Shown here in pieces: positions 60,293 through 64,000 of a DNA stretch of 64,000 bases. The notes below the pieces were generated by a model. It ran no database searches. It saw nothing but the letters and a program-made list of their open reading frames with translations, and was not told the DNA's origin. Numbering within the stretch: position 1 is the first letter of the stretch; each line of letters starts with the position of its first letter. The position numbers and the translations under genes are program-made. The stretch spans positions 1-64,000 of the forward strand of contig CAUYUJ010000892.1 in the NCBI GenBank assembly GCA_963575745.1, given 5' to 3'. This DNA comes from Prorocentrum cordatum. Its lineage: Eukaryota; Sar; Dinophyceae; Prorocentrales; Prorocentraceae.

Positions 60293-61700
60293 TTATTTGC
60301 GGGCGGGGGTCGGGGTGCATAAACACACCTCGCCCAAACTACACAGCTGTCGACCCCCAGACACCCCGCAGTTTGCACACAACCACACGTTAAGGTCCTG
60401 GTGCAGCCTCATGCAATGAGAGGGGCGGGCCCACCCCCCAGCAACGCGAATCGCCGCCCCCTCGGGTGGGACACGAAGGGAGCAATCGATCGCTACGAGC
60501 TTGAAACGCGGGGTCTTACGCCACTCACGAGCGCGGGCAGCCGACGCAGAGCTACGACAAGGGCGGCACCGCCGCCCACAGTCCGCGAGGGTAGGATCAG
60601 ACTCCAAAACAGAGACGGCCTCAGGCTCAGGCGGAGGGAAACAAAGGGAGGGGAGGAGGGGGGAACCCCTCCGCGGCAGCAGCAGCAGCAACAAGAGGCT
60701 AACCGTCATCCCCGTCGTCACTGCGCGGGGCGCGCCGCCCTCGGGCGCGCCGCCCGTTCCCCGGGTTCTGGCCCAGCACCCGTTCCGCCTCGAGGGCGCC
60801 CAGGCTGGCCCTCGGGATCCTGAGGCGAACCGGAAAGGCCTGGCCCCACTTCCGGCGCGCGATGGCGGGTCGCCTCGCGGACGCGAGCGCGGAGGGCGCC
60901 ATCGCCAGCGAGCACATTCGCCGCCGCGTCGTCGCAGACCACCGAGGCTGGGCCACGGCCCTCCACGATGTCAGCCGCACCCAGGTGCGAGTGGACGAAG
61001 AGGGCGGTCACGCGCTCGACCAGGTCGCCCTGCAGCGAACTCCTGGCCGATCGCCGCCCAGAGAAAAGCGCACTCGCCAACAGGATGTTCGAACTTCATG
61101 CTGCGCCAGCCGTCGCGCACCATCTGGCGACCAGAAACATATATCAATAAATCACTCGCGAGGCGGATGCCTAGCTATGGGCCGCACAGCTCGCCCCTCG
61201 GGGCCGACCTGGTAACCCACCCGATAAGGATGAGAGAATGTCCAACTCAATTTCGCTGCGATACTCAACTATGCCGATGCCCACTCGCCGAATGCTGGGG
61301 TCGCGAAACTCTGGGCCTCGCTCGCGCCCCCAAGCAGCAGCACTGGACGCTGCTAAAGCCCCGCTCCAAGGGCTCCGTCCTGAACGCCATCGCCCCCGAA
61401 ACCTGTGCCAAACCAGTCCTCCTCCTCCTCCTCCTCTTCCTCCTCCTCCTCCTCGCCCTGCGGCGGGGACGCAAAAGTCCTGCCTTGGGGGCAAGCCCAC
61501 GGAGCCAGAACGCAGGTTCAAACTGATGTCGAGAAAAGGCCCGCACATATAGACCGTCGGACTTGGCGCGCGCATCATGGCCTTCATTGCTGTCGCACTC
61601 CCAAGTTATGCGGAATGCCGCCTCGACATTGCCCTTGCCACGGCACCGCGGGCACTCCGTGCGCGCGGCTAACTCGGCAGCTACTTGGGCGCGCCGCCCC
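60293..61700 (-). pseudogene. LINE D zinc motif, RNase H and C-terminus
   Basis: ECPRCRGKGNVEAAFRITWEC (about 61605-61670; given here as two Cys pairs) matches the LINE A position of CLRCG...FDC. FRDPSIRRVGIGIVEYRSEI (about 61240-61320) fits RNase H strand 1. LFVHSHLGAADIVEGR and CDDAAANVLAGDGA (about 60900-61000) fit its C-terminal motifs. VWLCANCGVSGGRQLCSLGE (about 60320-60380) followed by VC is the C-terminal Cys motif. A (CTC)n run at 61410-61460 interrupts the relict. Confidence 0.5.
61408..61460. repeat. (CTC)n tract inside LINE D
   Basis: About 50 bp of CTC with one TTC. It is in the opposite sense to the (GAG)n tracts that bound the LINEs and lies within the RNase H region. Confidence 0.8.
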
Positions 61701-62149
61701 CGCGGCCCAGCCCCGCCAGCTGCGACCGAGGCTAGAAGCTCCGAGATTTGCTCTCCCCTAGGCGCGCCCTCCAGCTGCTTCGGCAGGGCGCGCGAGGAGA
61801 AAGTGTCGACCCCCTCTTCGACGCCAGCGCCACAGAACTAGGACCCTGCCCTTCTCCAAAGAAGTACTGAGGATGTGGTATCAAAACCCTTGGAGAGGCC
61901 ACTGACATCGTTCAAAGCGGGCATGGATGAATTGCCTGATTCTGGGAGTCGACACTCCGCCCCGCCGGGCATGATCCACCAGACTGGCGAGCGAAGATCC
62001 CAACCTCTCTCCAAAAGAGCAACCAGAAAAGCTGAGCGCGGCCCTCGTACCCACCGCGGTCTGCTGGCGGCTGACACGGCGAGCACATGTTGAGCCAGCG
62101 GCCTCCAAGCCCTCATCGCCGCGGGTCGAATATCAGCACGCAAAAACTA

Positions 62150-63400
62150 CTGCTTCAACCGCAACTCCAGACACTGCCGTGGATAGATAATCCCAGGGCC
62201 CTGATTAGGAGCGCGAATGGCACAAGGCGATGTGAGACGTGTGCCACGGCCTCCTGCGCTGACAACTGCTGCAAGTGACCGGCGGAAATGCAGCAGACGG
62301 CCCCCGAAGGCCCCATGGAGATGGCGCCCATTGGGCCCCGCCGCCAGCGCCCCGCAACGCTCCGGCCTCGACGTGACTGAGTACCGCCGCGAAGCGCGAG
62401 CGTAGCGCACAATCTTGCCATGCTCCATTTTGTGCTTGGCGACCCTCTTGGCGCGGGCGCCGCGCGCCGCGCGCTTGCCGCCGCCCTGGTCCACGCCCGG
62501 GCAGGCCCCTTGCAGCTGCGCTCGCGCGCGGCGCCCATGCGCCCCCAGTCGCCTCGCCATCTCCTCGGCGCCCCTGTGGAACGAGCACAATGCGATGGAC
62601 TTAGTCGAAACTGTAAGGTTCCACTTGGCGAGCTCGTCAAGGCATCCCTGAGGCAACGGCGCAGACCCGTGACCGCTGCCGATCTGGATCCAGAACGCCG
62701 CCGCGACAAATCATCCGTCCATAGCCTGCGTCCCAGTGCCGGGTGTGTCCGAGGAATCTTCGCCGCGACGACATGCGCCATGCAGTTCGCGAACCCAGCA
62801 CCTCCTCGGCGACCTTGGATGATATGTCGATCAACCAAGAGAGGGGCGCAGACACAGCCAAACTGTTCGAATGTTCTCGCAGCAACGCATTCCGATAATT
62901 CAAACTACAAGCCGGCTGGCGGGTCGGAGGGCCGCCCGCGCCAACAGGTCCCACTCGATGCTGTCGCAGAACCCTTCGATGTCCAACGCGCCGCGACCTG
63001 TGGGCAGCTGGAGCCACCCGGCAGCCTCGTCATCGAGGGCGCAGTGGAAGGCCTCGACCAACGAGCTGTCCTCCGCGACGGCGGCGCCCCGCTCTGTCTC
63101 TACCTCCCAACGCCATTCACGCGCCTGCTGCTCGCGAATGCCGGGCCGCGCGCGCCCCGGCGAGGCCAATGGCCCCGTCGCCCTCGACCTTCCCGGGCGA
63201 GAATTTGCCCGCGACAAGCTGGGTTTGATGTGGCCGGGCCAAAGTGACCTCGAATGCGCTGGGAAAAACCGCTGGCTCACTGAGCCCGCCGGGCGGGGGC
63301 GCACAATGTCGAGAGGGGTGGGCCTGTCAGCGCCGAACCCCGTCTTGCCGCGCGCCCCGCGGGCCGCCCTCGAGATCTCCGCAGACGGGATAGGATCCAA
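62150..63400 (-). pseudogene. LINE D reverse transcriptase
   Basis: Palm A, ALDIEGFCDSIEWDLLARAA (about 62935-62990), palm C, LWTDDLS (about 62705-62730), and a thumb block, LDELAKWNLTVSTKSIALCS followed by FHRG (about 62560-62640) and VDQGGGKRAARGARAKRV. At least three frames. Sequence from 63400 to the window end (TLDPGGPKKGPNSSQ, SAAVRSFAEQAWGMSV) is probably the linker to the endonuclease. Confidence 0.55.
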
Positions 63401-64000
63401 AGTTCATTGCGCGCTGCTTGAGACACATCGCTAAATGCGTCCGCAAGCCGATCATCAGAGGCAGGAAAAGGACCCGTTTGCGACGAATTGGGCCCCTTCT
63501 TCGGCCCCCCGGGGTCCAGAGTCGCCTCCATCGGCGGCCCCTGGCGCCCGACAAATCCTTCGGATGCATGAGGGCGTTCGCACCAACAACAATCTCTAAA
63601 CTCGGAACGGGTTCTTTCCTTCACGAGCGATGCAAGACTCCGACTGACTCCTGCTTGGTGGTGCGAACTCTGAATGCAGACAGAGATTCCCATACTGCGC
63701 GCCGTTGGGCACTCACTGACATCCCCCACGCTTGCTCGGCAAAGCTGCGCACGGCGGCACTTCTCGTAGAATGAATATTCAGCAGCAGGTGAGCCCACGT
63801 TTCCATCGTCGCATCCCGACCCCCCTGACGCTCATGAACGTCATCGAGCCCATCGTAAAACAAGTGCTCGCTTCTTGTATAAGCTGTGCAATCTGCTCGA
63901 CGCCGCTGCCCCGACCGCTGCGTCTATCCACGCGCAGGAGCACGCTAGCCGCGCACTTCCACCCGCGGGCAACCACATCTCTGAGAGGAGCAGCTCGCGC

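Larger units (their letters stand above)
60177..64000 (-). mobile_element. LINE D: 3' part of a decayed non-LTR retrotransposon
   Basis: Minus-strand element running off the right edge. RT, RNase H and a C-terminal zinc motif are recognisable in several frames; the 3' UTR is about 115 nt and is followed by (CTC)n in element sense. ORF1 and the endonuclease would lie beyond the window. Confidence 0.7.

Noticed and set aside
61408-61460. (CTC)n inside LINE D as another element boundary
   Set aside because: RNase H motifs lie on both sides and the sense is opposite to the bounding tracts, so it is more likely an internal expansion.

Overview
The window looks like nuclear DNA of a dinoflagellate. 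The decisive sign is a perfect relict of the dinoflagellate spliced leader (DinoSL) at 41531-41551 on the minus strand, fused directly to the 5' end of a retrotransposon, with three decayed versions at 8787-8807, 48755-48775 and 60073-60093. High GC, very low host-gene density, APE-endonuclease/RNase H LINEs, a dinoflagellate-style Ty1/copia relict, and dense (GAG)n microsatellites and foldback repeats agree with this. The genus cannot be decided from the sequence alone.

Layout. 1-3.3 kb: a 73-bp tandem repeat, a (CAG)n tract and a decayed YLDD-type reverse transcriptase (RT). 4.4-5.7 kb: copia-like RT/RNase H relict abutting a 3'-truncated LINE (LINE E, 5.7-8.8 kb). 9-16 kb: short inverted-repeat elements, tandem repeats and low-complexity DNA. 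16.5-19.3 kb: a probable split sulfotransferase-like gene whose intron contains several MITE-type elements. 19.3-33 kb: almost wholly repetitive (satellites of 54, ~80 and ~83 bp, a 1.6-kb satellite with a hairpin core, microsatellites, low-complexity repeats). 33.0-41.55 kb: LINE A, the best preserved element, with ORF1, an endonuclease ORF and an RT-RNase H ORF. 41.7-48.8 kb: LINE C (decayed). 49.3-51.5 kb: an island of nine short inverted-repeat elements. 52.4-53.3 kb: a possible small host gene. 53.84-60.09 kb: LINE B. 60.18-64.0 kb: the 3' part of LINE D, cut by the window edge.

How parts relate. LINEs A, B, C and E have a DinoSL or DinoSL-like motif at the 5' end touching a (GAG)n tract (plus-strand sense). 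LINEs A-D end 57-115 nt after the last stop codon in another (GAG)n tract. Two tracts (41552-41673 and 60093-60176) each join the 3' end of one LINE to the 5' end of the next. This suggests elements that retrotranspose from trans-spliced mRNA and insert in, or carry, (GAG)n/(CTC)n repeats. Nearly every recognisable coding region is on the minus strand. Separate short-element families are described; one has 26-bp terminal inverted repeats and 8-bp target-site duplications that can be read directly.

Limits: all identifications are by eye from motifs and self-comparison; no database search or alignment was run. Most coding regions are frameshifted relics, so boundaries are approximate.
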